The translations under genes and the position numbers were made by a program. A DNA stretch of 18,152 bases. Origin: Verrucomicrobiota bacterium (GTDB taxonomy: Bacteria > Verrucomicrobiota > Verrucomicrobiia > Limisphaerales > SXQI01). Location of the stretch: assembly GCA_008933045.1 (NCBI GenBank), contig WBXJ01000026.1, positions 1 through 18,152 of the forward strand, read 5' to 3'. The notes below the pieces were generated by a model. That model worked only from the letters and a program-made list of their open reading frames with translations, was not told where the DNA came from and made no database searches. Positions 8,255-15,559 of this stretch are shown here, in pieces (position 1 is the stretch's first letter; every line of letters begins with the position of its first letter).

Positions 8255-9307
8255 ATGAACCACAATCGTCTTTTGGGTGTCTTGGCTTTGATGTGCGCGA
8301 CTGTTTCTCTATGCGGTGATCAAATAACAGGGAAACTGGATGTCTATTGGCCCGATGTCGAAGGAGGAGCTGCGACATTGATTGTGACGCCTTCCGGCGA
8401 ATCGTTGCTGATTGATACAGGGATGCCGGGTGGTCGCGATTCGGGCCGAATTCTTGCTTTAGCGAAGGATAAAGCCAAGCTGACCCGCATTGATTATTTG
8501 GTCACGACACATATGCACATTGACCACTTTGGCGGTGCCGCTGAGGTTGCAGCTCAACTCCCGATTGGTACGGTTTTTGACAACGGCATTCCGGATGAGG
8601 ATCCAGACGGCAACAAGGCTGATCGCACTTGGGTTCACCGGAGCAAGCCGTATCGTGAAATGCAGGTGGGTGCCCGAAAGGTGATTCAAGCGGGAGAATT
8701 TTTGCCGTTGAAAGCGGGCGGTGCCGGAGGTCGTCCATCCTTAACCGTGCGTTGTGTCGCAGCTAGGCAACAAATGGCGACGCTGAAGCAGGCTCACAAT
8801 CCACTTTGTGACACGCCACAGCGTAAGGAAACCGACACAAGCGATAACGCGAACAGCATCGTTTTACTGATCAGGTTTGGGTCCTTTGAACTGTTTATCG
8901 GAGGCGATCTCACGTGGAACGTGGAAGAAAAACTAATCTGCCCCAGCAACGTGGTCGGCACGGTGGATGTGATGCAGATGAACCACCACGGCTTGGATGT
9001 CAGCAATAACCCGCTTTTGGTAAACGCACTGGCTCCGACCGTGGCGGTGATGAGTAACGGCACGGAGAAAGGCTGTGGAGCTGAAACTTTTGCCACCTTA
9101 AAGAAAACCGCCTCCGTTCAAGCAATTTATCAAATCCACAAAAACTTACGTAAGGATTCAGAGAATAACACGGGTACTGAATATATCGCCAACTTAGATA
9201 AACAATGCACCGCGAATCCGATCCAACTGGCGGTGGATCCCGACGGGAAAAACTACACCCTTTCGATCCCAGCAAAGGGGCACCAGCGCACATTCCAAAC
9301 CCGTTAA
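8255..9307 (+). CDS. Exported metallo-beta-lactamase-fold hydrolase (ComEC C-terminal-domain-like)
   Basis: A 350-residue protein with an N-terminal signal peptide (hydrophobic 'LLGVLALMCATVSL', cleavage near residue 21). The MBL-fold motif THMHIDH is at residues 85-91 (HxHxDH). Further metal ligands are likely at D218 in 'FIGGDLT' and H244/H245 in 'MNHHGLD'. The opening 'LDVYWPDVEGGAATLIVTPSGESLLIDTG' region resembles the stand-alone hydrolase domain related to ComEC, although here it lacks the ComEC membrane channel and is exported. ComEC-like MBL domains are thought to act on phosphodiesters such as DNA; the substrate here is unknown. A Cys pair near the C-terminal half could form a disulfide in the periplasm. 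It stands between the eno terminator and a Yip1-type gene 73 nt downstream. Confidence 0.88.
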   Translation: MNHNRLLGVLALMCATVSLCGDQITGKLDVYWPDVEGGAATLIVTPSGESLLIDTGMPGGRDSGRILALAKDKAKLTRIDYLVTTHMHIDHFGGAAEVAAQLPIGTVFDNGIPDEDPDGNKADRTWVHRSKPYREMQVGARKVIQAGEFLPLKAGGAGGRPSLTVRCVAARQQMATLKQAHNPLCDTPQRKETDTSDNANSIVLLIRFGSFELFIGGDLTWNVEEKLICPSNVVGTVDVMQMNHHGLDVSNNPLLVNALAPTVAVMSNGTEKGCGAETFATLKKTASVQAIYQIHKNLRKDSENNTGTEYIANLDKQCTANPIQLAVDPDGKNYTLSIPAKGHQRTFQTR

Positions 9308-9380
9308 ACTCAACGATTAAACCGTAGATAAAACCCTTCAAAGGTTGCTGCTGCTGATAACGCACTGTAACGTCTCCTCC

Positions 9381-9977
9381 GTGATTAGAAGTTTCCCCAT
9401 ATTGTTCGCGCCCAGCGGAGTGTTTCCGAAGATCGCCCTCGCTGTTCCCAACGCTTTGGTAGTGTTCTTCGTGGAGTTATTACCCCTTCTGTTGGTTAGT
9501 TTGTGGGTTGAGTTTTATGGCATGACTCATTGGCCGGAGAAATTAGGTGATTTTGGAACAGCTTCAGTGCTCCCTCAAGCTCTGGCCCTGCAGTATAGCA
9601 GTGCTCAGTTTGTCATTTTTATCGCCTCACTCCTCATCGGGAGCACGGTCTTAAGGCAGGTCTCCATCAGTTCCGAGACACAAGTGACTTGGAGCCAATG
9701 TTTCTTGACCCTCTGTTATTGTCTCACGCCGTTGGCATTCAGTCGGGTTCTAGACGCGATTCCTGCGATGAACACCTGGGTTTGCTGGGCAATCGGATCA
9801 ACTTTGACCGCCCGAGCCCTTTACCATGGAGTCGCTGTGCTATTGAAGCCGGAGCAAACCAAGGGATTTGGTCTGTTTTTGTTTGCCTTCGTCCTAATCA
9901 CGTTTTTAAGTGCGTTGGGCCATCTAATGGGGCAGTTGGTTCTGCAGGGACGATTGAATGCGGTTCTAGGAACCTAA
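9381..9977 (+). CDS. Yip1-type five-helix membrane protein
   Basis: A hydrophobic protein with five predicted membrane helices: roughly 'IALAVPNALVVFFVELLPLLL', 'FVIFIASLLIGSTVL', 'CFLTLCYCLTPLAF', 'CWAIGSTLTARALYHGVAVLL' and 'FGLFLFAFVLITFLSALGHL' with flanking residues. The N-terminal 'FAPSGVFPKIA' and the 'ALYHGVAVLLKPEQTKG' loop match bacterial Yip1-domain proteins, whose function is mostly unknown. I choose the GTG at 9381 (198 residues) because it places the family-like 'IRSFPILFAPSGVF' at the start. A TTG at 9345 would add 12 residues. Neither has a convincing Shine-Dalgarno. Its stop codon directly abuts the stop of the convergent gene at 9978. Family call moderate, start uncertain. 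Confidence 0.7.
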   Translation: MIRSFPILFAPSGVFPKIALAVPNALVVFFVELLPLLLVSLWVEFYGMTHWPEKLGDFGTASVLPQALALQYSSAQFVIFIASLLIGSTVLRQVSISSETQVTWSQCFLTLCYCLTPLAFSRVLDAIPAMNTWVCWAIGSTLTARALYHGVAVLLKPEQTKGFGLFLFAFVLITFLSALGHLMGQLVLQGRLNAVLGT

Positions 9978-10310
9978 TTAACGATTGCCGTTAGTGGTTG
10001 GGGAACTGTTGGTGCGAGGTCCAAAGAAGATCACCACTTCTCCGGTTTTGGCAAAACCAAGTTTTTGCCGAGCCATGCGTTCGATCGTCTTAGGATCGCT
10101 CTGCAACAACTTAACGGCCGCCTCCTCTTGGGCCACCCGTTGCTCGCGTTGGCTTACCTCGGTCTCCAGCGCGAGATTCCTTTGGCGCATGCGTTCATTC
10201 GTCCGGATCAAAGGCGCGTACCAATAGACCAAACCGGTCAGTGCGGTTAGTCCAATCGCGACCACCACTAGGCGCGTCAGCTTATGCCAAATGCCAAGAT
10301 CCACTTTCAT
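9978..10310 (-). CDS. FtsB/DivIC-type septum formation initiator
   Basis: A 110-residue single-pass membrane protein: a short cytosolic N-terminus, one helix (about residues 13-32, 'LVVVAIGLTALTGLVYWYA'), a heptad-rich coiled coil ('NLALETEVSQREQRVAQEE'), and the family box 'DPKTIERMARQKLGFAKTGE' with 'VVIFFGP'. FtsB/DivIC proteins form a divisome subcomplex with FtsL and FtsQ/DivIB in the inner membrane and activate septal wall synthesis. The start is the ATG at 10310; a GTG immediately before it could add one residue. There is no Shine-Dalgarno, but TAATAC lies seven bases upstream, as expected for a leaderless mRNA. In many Proteobacteria ftsB directly follows eno. Here eno is about 1.8 kb away and on the other strand. 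Confidence 0.87.
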   Translation of the reverse strand: MKVDLGIWHKLTRLVVVAIGLTALTGLVYWYAPLIRTNERMRQRNLALETEVSQREQRVAQEEAAVKLLQSDPKTIERMARQKLGFAKTGEVVIFFGPRTNSSPTTNGNR

Positions 10311-10332
10311 CACAAAAGTATTACTTCACGGG

Positions 10333-10360
10333 TTGAATGCTTCACGAATTGAGCTAGTAT
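10333..10360 (+). promoter_or_regulatory. Possible promoter of the ThuA-like gene
   Basis: TTGAAT (10333-10338), a 16-nt spacer and TAGTAT (10355-10360) lie in the 110-nt divergent gap between the FtsB-like gene and the ThuA-like gene. The predicted leader is about 55 nt. Moderate match only. Confidence 0.3.
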
Positions 10361-10420
10361 TCATCAACGAACGCTGGACAGAATGCCATAAATTTCTGAG
10401 AATGACAAAACCTGATACCA

Positions 10421-11422
10421 ATGAAACCACAAGCCATTTCGATTCTGCTTTGCTTATTAACCTTGGTGCTGCCCAGTCGAGCAGCTGACCGTGTGATCTA
10501 CGAAGGCACCTCCGGTCCGGGGGTGGGTAAGCAAATTGTCTTCCTGACGGGTGACGAGGAGTACCGCTCGGAAGAGGGATTGCCGCAGATGGCCAAGATT
10601 TTGGCGACTCGCCACGGCTTCAAATGCACCGTCTTGTTTGCAATCAACCCGGCCGACGGAACGATCAACCCCGACATCCGTAATTCCTTGCCAGGGGCAG
10701 AAGCTCTCGACACGGCGGATGTTATTTTCATGCTCAACCGATTTCGCGAATGGCCAGATGCAATCATGAAACATTTTGTGGATGCCTATCTAGCGGGGAA
10801 GCCAATCATCGCATTACGCACTAGCACCCATGCGTTTAGTTACGGCCGAAATTCCTCGAGTGCTTATGCACGATACAGTTGGGATAGTACGGAATGGAAA
10901 GGCGGCTTTGGTCGTCAGGTTCTCGGGGAGACTTGGATTTCACATCACGGCCACCATAAAGTCGAAGCGACACGAGGAGTCGTCGAAGCCTCCTCCAAGG
11001 AGGATTTGATCCTGCGTGGGGTCGGTGAGATTTTTGGAAATAGCGATGTCTACGGAGCTACTCCCCCGCCCGATGCAAAAATTCTCGTACGCGGCCAAGT
11101 ATTGAAGGGCATGAACCAGGGTGATGTCGCAGTGGAGGGGCCAAAGAATAACCCCATGATGCCGGTGGTCTGGACTCGGCTCTACAAAAACGAAGCGGGT
11201 AAAACGAACAAAATTCTCACAACTACCATGGGTGCGGCCACTGACTTGGAGAACGAGGGGTTGCGCCGACTCTTGGTGAATGGAGTTTACTGGGCGACTG
11301 GAATTGAGGTGCCGGCCAAAGCCGATGTTTCATTGGTCGGCGAGTATAAACCCACCATGTATGGTTTCGGCGGTGCTAAAAAAGGTATCAAGCCGGAGGA
11401 TCATGCGCTGGCCAAGCCATAG
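10421..11422 (+). CDS. Secreted ThuA-like domain protein
   Basis: A 333-residue protein with a clear signal peptide ('MKPQAISILLCLLTLVLPSRAAD', cut after 'SRA'). The mature part is a ThuA-like domain of the class I glutamine-amidotransferase fold: 'GKQIVFLTGDEEYRSEEGLPQ' near the start, 'DTADVIFMLNRFREWP' for the central strand, 'GKPIIALRTSTHAFSY', then 'HGHHKVE', 'SDVYGATPPPD' and 'LTTTMGAATDLENEGLRRLL'. ThuA proteins were first linked to trehalose use in Rhizobium, and secreted copies are expanded in Planctomycetes and Verrucomicrobia, where their substrates are mostly unknown. Location is periplasmic or extracellular. It begins 110 nt from the divergent FtsB-like gene and ends 112 nt before cysS. 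Family call strong; function in sugar metabolism is inference. Confidence 0.88.
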   Translation: MKPQAISILLCLLTLVLPSRAADRVIYEGTSGPGVGKQIVFLTGDEEYRSEEGLPQMAKILATRHGFKCTVLFAINPADGTINPDIRNSLPGAEALDTADVIFMLNRFREWPDAIMKHFVDAYLAGKPIIALRTSTHAFSYGRNSSSAYARYSWDSTEWKGGFGRQVLGETWISHHGHHKVEATRGVVEASSKEDLILRGVGEIFGNSDVYGATPPPDAKILVRGQVLKGMNQGDVAVEGPKNNPMMPVVWTRLYKNEAGKTNKILTTTMGAATDLENEGLRRLLVNGVYWATGIEVPAKADVSLVGEYKPTMYGFGGAKKGIKPEDHALAKP

Positions 11423-11534
11423 TAGGCACACAGCTCAGAGTCGGATTTTATTCCGCTGGGATCTAAACATCTAAGCGACTCCTGCTTGGAATTTTATTTC
11501 CCTTCGCAGGAATTTTCGGTTGCAATCAGTGGGC

Positions 11535-12962
11535 ATGTCATTGCATCTGTTCAATACCTTGTCGCGCTCCGTGGAGGAGTTTGTTCCTCTGGTACCTAAT
11601 CGTGTTGGGATGTATTGTTGCGGCCCGACGGTTCATAATTTTGCGCACATCGGGAATTTTCGCACGTTTGTTTTTGCCGACCTACTCCGCCGTTATTTGG
11701 CCTTTCGCGGTTTTGATGTTCAACACGTGATGAACATAACGGACGTGGAGGATAAGATTATCAAAAGCGTCGGGCAGACAGGGCGGTCGCTTGCGGATTT
11801 CACAGGAGAATACGAGCGCGCGTTTCTCGCAGATTTTGATGCGCTCCACTGCCTGCGCCCGCACCAACTCCCTCATGCGACCGAGTTCGTGGTGCAGATT
11901 GTAGCCTTGATTAGGACCCTTGTGGCGCGTGGTATCGCTTATCAAGCGGCGGATCAATCCGTTTATTTCAGCATCGATAAATATCGCGGTTGTGGGTGTC
12001 ATTATGGCCAGCTCGCTCACCTTAATTTTGAGGAAATGCGTAGCGGCGAAAGGGTGAGTTCTGATGATTACGCCAAGGAATCGATCGCCGATTTTGCTCT
12101 CTGGAAGGCACGGGTGCCGGAGGATGGCGATGTTTTTTGGCCTAGCCCCTGGGGGGAGGGTCGTCCGGGTTGGCATATCGAGTGCAGTGCCATGAGCATG
12201 GACATTCTTGGGCCGAGCTTCGATCTGCATCTCGGAGGCGAGGATTTGGTTTTTCCTCATCATGAAGATGAGATCGCGCAAAGCGAAGGTGCTGCCCTTC
12301 AAGCAACCGGACAACGCTTTGTTAAATACTGGGTCCACGGAGCTCACCTGCTCGTGGAAGGCCAGAAGATGGCGAAATCGCTCGGTAATTATTTCACCCT
12401 GCGCGATCTGCTCGCGAAGGGGTTTTCTGGGAGGGAGATTAGGTACCTCCTGATTTCGGTTCATTATCGTGCGTCATTTAATTTCACACTCGAGGGATTG
12501 CTGGGTGCACGAACGGCATTGGGACGTCTCGATGAACTGATCGCTAAATTAACGGAATTGACCGGAGGCGTGACTGCGACTTCGTCTCACGAGGTTTTGT
12601 TGGATCAGTTCACCGACGCCATGGATGATGATCTGAACGTCTCAAAATCATGGGGTTCAATTTTTAACTGGGTTCACGAGCAGAATAAAAAGCTAGCTCA
12701 GGGGACAATGAGTCGAGAGGAAGCCGCGTCGGCACTGGGCGCGTGGCAGCGTGTGGATCAAGTATTTGGGCTCGGTGCTGCACCGGCTGCCGAAGAAGCA
12801 CCGGCCTTGATCAAAGCGTTGTTGCAAGACCGTCAAGCAGCACGTCAGAGCAAAGATTTTGCGCGATCAGACGTGATCCGCGACGAACTCAAAGCGCAAG
12901 GGTGGGTCATCGAGGACACTGCCAAGGGACCGAAGCTTAAGAAGGTTTCATCTACCCCTTAA
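11535..12962 (+). CDS. cysS: Cysteinyl-tRNA synthetase
   Basis: A 475-residue class Ia synthetase that charges tRNA-Cys. The HIGH motif is HIGN at residues 38-41 ('PTVHNFAHIGNFRTF') and the KMSKS loop is KMAKS at 278-282. The catalytic zinc ligands are C29 ('MYCCGPT'), C217 ('GWHIECSAM'), H242 and E246 ('FPHHEDE'). The usual anticodon-binding helical domain follows, ending 'FARSDVIRDELKAQGW' and 'IEDTAKGPKLKK', which is the standard family C-terminus. I choose the ATG at 11535 ('MSLHLFNTLSRS') because it begins where the family does. A TTG at 11520 would add five residues with no supporting Shine-Dalgarno. Cytosolic, essential, normal length. Confidence 0.97.
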   Translation: MSLHLFNTLSRSVEEFVPLVPNRVGMYCCGPTVHNFAHIGNFRTFVFADLLRRYLAFRGFDVQHVMNITDVEDKIIKSVGQTGRSLADFTGEYERAFLADFDALHCLRPHQLPHATEFVVQIVALIRTLVARGIAYQAADQSVYFSIDKYRGCGCHYGQLAHLNFEEMRSGERVSSDDYAKESIADFALWKARVPEDGDVFWPSPWGEGRPGWHIECSAMSMDILGPSFDLHLGGEDLVFPHHEDEIAQSEGAALQATGQRFVKYWVHGAHLLVEGQKMAKSLGNYFTLRDLLAKGFSGREIRYLLISVHYRASFNFTLEGLLGARTALGRLDELIAKLTELTGGVTATSSHEVLLDQFTDAMDDDLNVSKSWGSIFNWVHEQNKKLAQGTMSREEAASALGAWQRVDQVFGLGAAPAAEEAPALIKALLQDRQAARQSKDFARSDVIRDELKAQGWVIEDTAKGPKLKKVSSTP

Positions 12963-13036
12963 GCAGTGGTTCCAAATGATACGTGTAGGTATTATTTGTT
13001 TGCTTTTCCCACCGCTCTGAGGAATGTTTAGAGAGT

Positions 13037-13053
13037 AAAAGTGATCAACTTTT
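13037..13053. promoter_or_regulatory. Inverted repeat, candidate operator upstream of the biosynthetic run
   Basis: Perfect 6-nt arms AAAAGT and ACTTTT flank a GATCA centre, 22 nt before the ATG of the PQQ-like gene. The position suits a regulator site for the run of genes that follows. Short arms and AT-richness mean chance cannot be excluded. Confidence 0.3.
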
Positions 13054-13075
13054 CACGGTTGTATCTCTGTATTCG

Positions 13076-14203
13076 ATGAGAGAGATGGTTCAAATTTTCG
13101 TTGTGATTGCCAGTTTTTGGGTTGGTTTGGAGCCTACTCACGCTGGTGATTGGCCCATGTTTCGGGGATCACAAGGCCTGATCGGCGTGGCCGATGGTCA
13201 GGTATCCGAGAAGCCGACGTTAGCTTGGAGTTTTAAGGCGGGAGGCCCAATCAAATCCTCGGCAGCAATCGTAGGGGATCGTATCTACGTGGGTTCGGAT
13301 GACGGGAATGTTTACGCGCTGAGCTTGATCAGTGGCAAAAAGATGTGGGAATTCAAAACTGGAGGTCCTGTGGAGTCCTCTCCTTTGGTGGTGGGAGGGA
13401 CAGTCTTTGTGGGCTCAACCGACGCGTTTCTTTACGCGTTGAAGGCAGAGGATGGGTCGTTGGTTTGGAAATACGAAACAGGCGATAAAATTCTGGGCGG
13501 ACCCAACTGGGTCAAAGCACCTGATGGAAAATCAACGTGGATTCTAGCAGGCAGTTATGATTACAAGCTGCATTGCGTGGACGCAGGAACCGGGCGCACA
13601 AATTGGATTTTCGAATCGGGTAATTACATCAATGGCACCCCAGCAGTTTCCGGAGATCGCACGGTCTTCGGCGGTTGTGATGCGCTGCTCCATGTGATCT
13701 CGCTCAAAGATGGAAAGAAAGTGAAGGAAGTAGAGGCGGGTGCCTACATCGCAGGTTCAGGAGCGTTCGAGGGCAATCGGTTTTATATCGGGCATTACGA
13801 GAATGAATTTCTAGGATTCGATCTGAGCGAAGGTAAGGTGCTTTGGAAATATCGTGACCGAGTTTTTCCTTATTTTTCCTCACCTGCGCTGACTCGGGAT
13901 CGAGTTGTTTTTGGAGGGCGCGACAAGCGTTTACATTGCCTCAAAAAGGACACAGGGGAAGTGCTTTGGACATTCGCCACTCGGGCCAAGGTGGATAGTT
14001 CGCCCGTTGTTTGTGGCGACAAGGTGATCGTTGGTTCGGAGGATGGTCGGCTTTACATCGTGTCACTCGCTGAAGGCAAAGAGATCTGGAGTTACGAGAT
14101 TGGCCAAGGAATCACGGCTTCACCGGCGGTGGCAAATGGAAATATCGTGATCGGGTCAATGGATGGCAACGTTTATGCGTTCACATCGGTGGTGAAGAAA
14201 TGA
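13076..14203 (+). CDS. Exported PQQ-like eight-bladed beta-propeller protein
   Basis: A 375-residue protein with a signal peptide (cleavage near 'THAG', about residue 23) and 'DWPMFRGSQG', the usual opening of exported PQQ-like repeat proteins in Planctomycetes and Verrucomicrobia. I count eight 'xxW.F..G..I.SSP...D..V.VGS.DG.LYAL' blades, beginning at about 'AWSFKAGGPIKSS', 'MWEFKTGGPVESS', 'VWKYETGDKILGG', 'NWIFESGNYINGT', 'KEVEAGAYIAGS', 'LWKYRDRVFPYFSS', 'LWTFATRAKVDSS' and 'IWSYEIGQGITAS'. The fold is like BamB and quinoprotein dehydrogenases. No dehydrogenase active site is evident, so a scaffold or binding role is likelier than catalysis. An alternative ATG lies at 13085. It ends 6 nt before the radical SAM gene, so it is probably co-transcribed with the cluster, though its role there is unclear. 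Confidence 0.88.
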   Translation: MREMVQIFVVIASFWVGLEPTHAGDWPMFRGSQGLIGVADGQVSEKPTLAWSFKAGGPIKSSAAIVGDRIYVGSDDGNVYALSLISGKKMWEFKTGGPVESSPLVVGGTVFVGSTDAFLYALKAEDGSLVWKYETGDKILGGPNWVKAPDGKSTWILAGSYDYKLHCVDAGTGRTNWIFESGNYINGTPAVSGDRTVFGGCDALLHVISLKDGKKVKEVEAGAYIAGSGAFEGNRFYIGHYENEFLGFDLSEGKVLWKYRDRVFPYFSSPALTRDRVVFGGRDKRLHCLKKDTGEVLWTFATRAKVDSSPVVCGDKVIVGSEDGRLYIVSLAEGKEIWSYEIGQGITASPAVANGNIVIGSMDGNVYAFTSVVKK

Positions 14204-14209
14204 GTTAGC

Positions 14210-15559
14210 ATGAGTACAACAATCTCCTCTCCCCAGCCTCAACACGCTGTGCCTGCGATTGAAAAGCAGACAACGGTCGGCAATTATTTTGTCTCGAACT
14301 ACCCGCCGTTCTCCTTTTGGAAAGAAGAGTATTTGGGGCAGTTTACTGAGGCTTTAGAGAAAGCACCCAACCCCGCCAATCCGTTGGGAATCTATCTGCA
14401 TATTCCGTTTTGTCGGAAGCGCTGCCATTTTTGTTATTTTCGAGTTTACACCGACAAAGATTCTGCGGCCATCCGTTCCTACATTGATGCGGCTCTCAAT
14501 GAGTTGCGAATTTACGCAGCTAAATCGTTTATCGGAGGTCGGAAACCTACCTTTGTGTATTTCGGCGGTGGGACCCCGTCTTACTTATCTGTGGATCAAC
14601 TCCGAATGCTGACTGATGGCATGAAAGCACTGCTGCCTTGGGATGAAGCTGAGGAAGTGACGTTCGAATGCGAGCCTGGAACATTAACGGATAATAAGTT
14701 GCGAGCCTTGCGAGAGATTGGGGTGACACGCCTCAGTTTGGGTGTCGAGAACTTCGATGATCATATTTTAGAGGTCAACGGACGTGCACATTTAAGCAAG
14801 GAAATCGCTCGTGCTTATGCGTATGCGCGTGAGGTTGGTTTTCCACAAATCAATATTGATTTGATCGCTGGAATGGTGGAGGAGACCGAAGCTAACTGGC
14901 GAGAGAATGTGAGAAAAACCATCGAGATGTCTCCCGATAGCGTGACGATTTATCAGATGGAGATTCCGTATAACACCACGATTTATCAACAGATGAAAGC
15001 GGAGGGGAAGCTGGCTGCGCCGGTGGCCGACTGGGAAACAAAACGGCAATGGGTCGCCTACGCTTTCTCTGAACTTGAGAAGTCCGGCTATACCGTCAGC
15101 AGTGCTTATACTGCGGTAAAGGACAAAAAAAAGGCGCAGTTCATCTATCGCGACCGGTTGTGGGCTGGAGCAGATCTCCTGTCGCTGGGTGTGGCGTCAT
15201 TTGGTCACATCAACGGGGTTCATTACCAAAATCACCATGATTTTGAACCATACGTCGCAAGGCTGAAACAAGGTGAGCTCCCCGCGCATCGCGCCCTGAC
15301 GCCCACCTCGGAAGAACGTTTGATCCGTGAGTTTGTTCTTCAATTAAAATTGGGGAGCGTCAGCATCGCTTATTTCAACGAGAAGTTTTCGACGGATGTC
15401 CTAGCTCAGTTTGCCCGCCCGCTAGAGACTCTCAAAGGTTGGGGATTTCTTACGGTGACTGGCGATGTTATTTCGATCAATCGCGATGCATTGTTGCAGA
15501 TCGACCGTTTGCTGCATGAGTTTTTTCTACCCCAACATAAGAATGCTCGGTATGCCTGA
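14210..15559 (+). CDS. HemN/HemW-like radical SAM enzyme
   Basis: A 449-residue cytosolic radical SAM protein. The 4Fe-4S cluster motif CxxxCxxC is C68, C72, C75 in 'PFCRKRCHFCYF', followed by the SAM-binding 'FVYFGGGTPSYLS' and the HemN-type 'TRLSLGVENFDDHILEVNGRAH'. The C-terminal third ('ERLIREFVLQLKLGSVSIAYF' to 'LLHEFFLPQH') matches the HemN C-terminal domain. Databases will probably label it coproporphyrinogen III oxidase-like, but this superfamily also includes HemW chaperones, anaerobic heme-degrading enzymes and class C radical SAM methyltransferases in natural-product pathways. Its setting in a tight gene run with chorismate-lyase-like, halogenase-like and glycosyltransferase genes favours a biosynthetic role over heme synthesis. 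Its stop overlaps the next start by 8 nt. Family call sure; reaction unknown. Confidence 0.9.
   Translation: MSTTISSPQPQHAVPAIEKQTTVGNYFVSNYPPFSFWKEEYLGQFTEALEKAPNPANPLGIYLHIPFCRKRCHFCYFRVYTDKDSAAIRSYIDAALNELRIYAAKSFIGGRKPTFVYFGGGTPSYLSVDQLRMLTDGMKALLPWDEAEEVTFECEPGTLTDNKLRALREIGVTRLSLGVENFDDHILEVNGRAHLSKEIARAYAYAREVGFPQINIDLIAGMVEETEANWRENVRKTIEMSPDSVTIYQMEIPYNTTIYQQMKAEGKLAAPVADWETKRQWVAYAFSELEKSGYTVSSAYTAVKDKKKAQFIYRDRLWAGADLLSLGVASFGHINGVHYQNHHDFEPYVARLKQGELPAHRALTPTSEERLIREFVLQLKLGSVSIAYFNEKFSTDVLAQFARPLETLKGWGFLTVTGDVISINRDALLQIDRLLHEFFLPQHKNARYA

Noticed and set aside
11423..11534. T-box riboswitch upstream of cysS
   Set aside because: There is a weak hairpin but no T-box sequence, specifier stem-loop or terminator/antiterminator pair.
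11682..12464. 260-residue minus-strand open frame inside cysS
   Set aside because: It is the antisense shadow of the conserved synthetase core, with no start signal and no recognisable domain.
14210..15559. Naming the radical SAM gene hemN
   Set aside because: The family match is real but the gene context is biosynthetic and the superfamily is functionally diverse.
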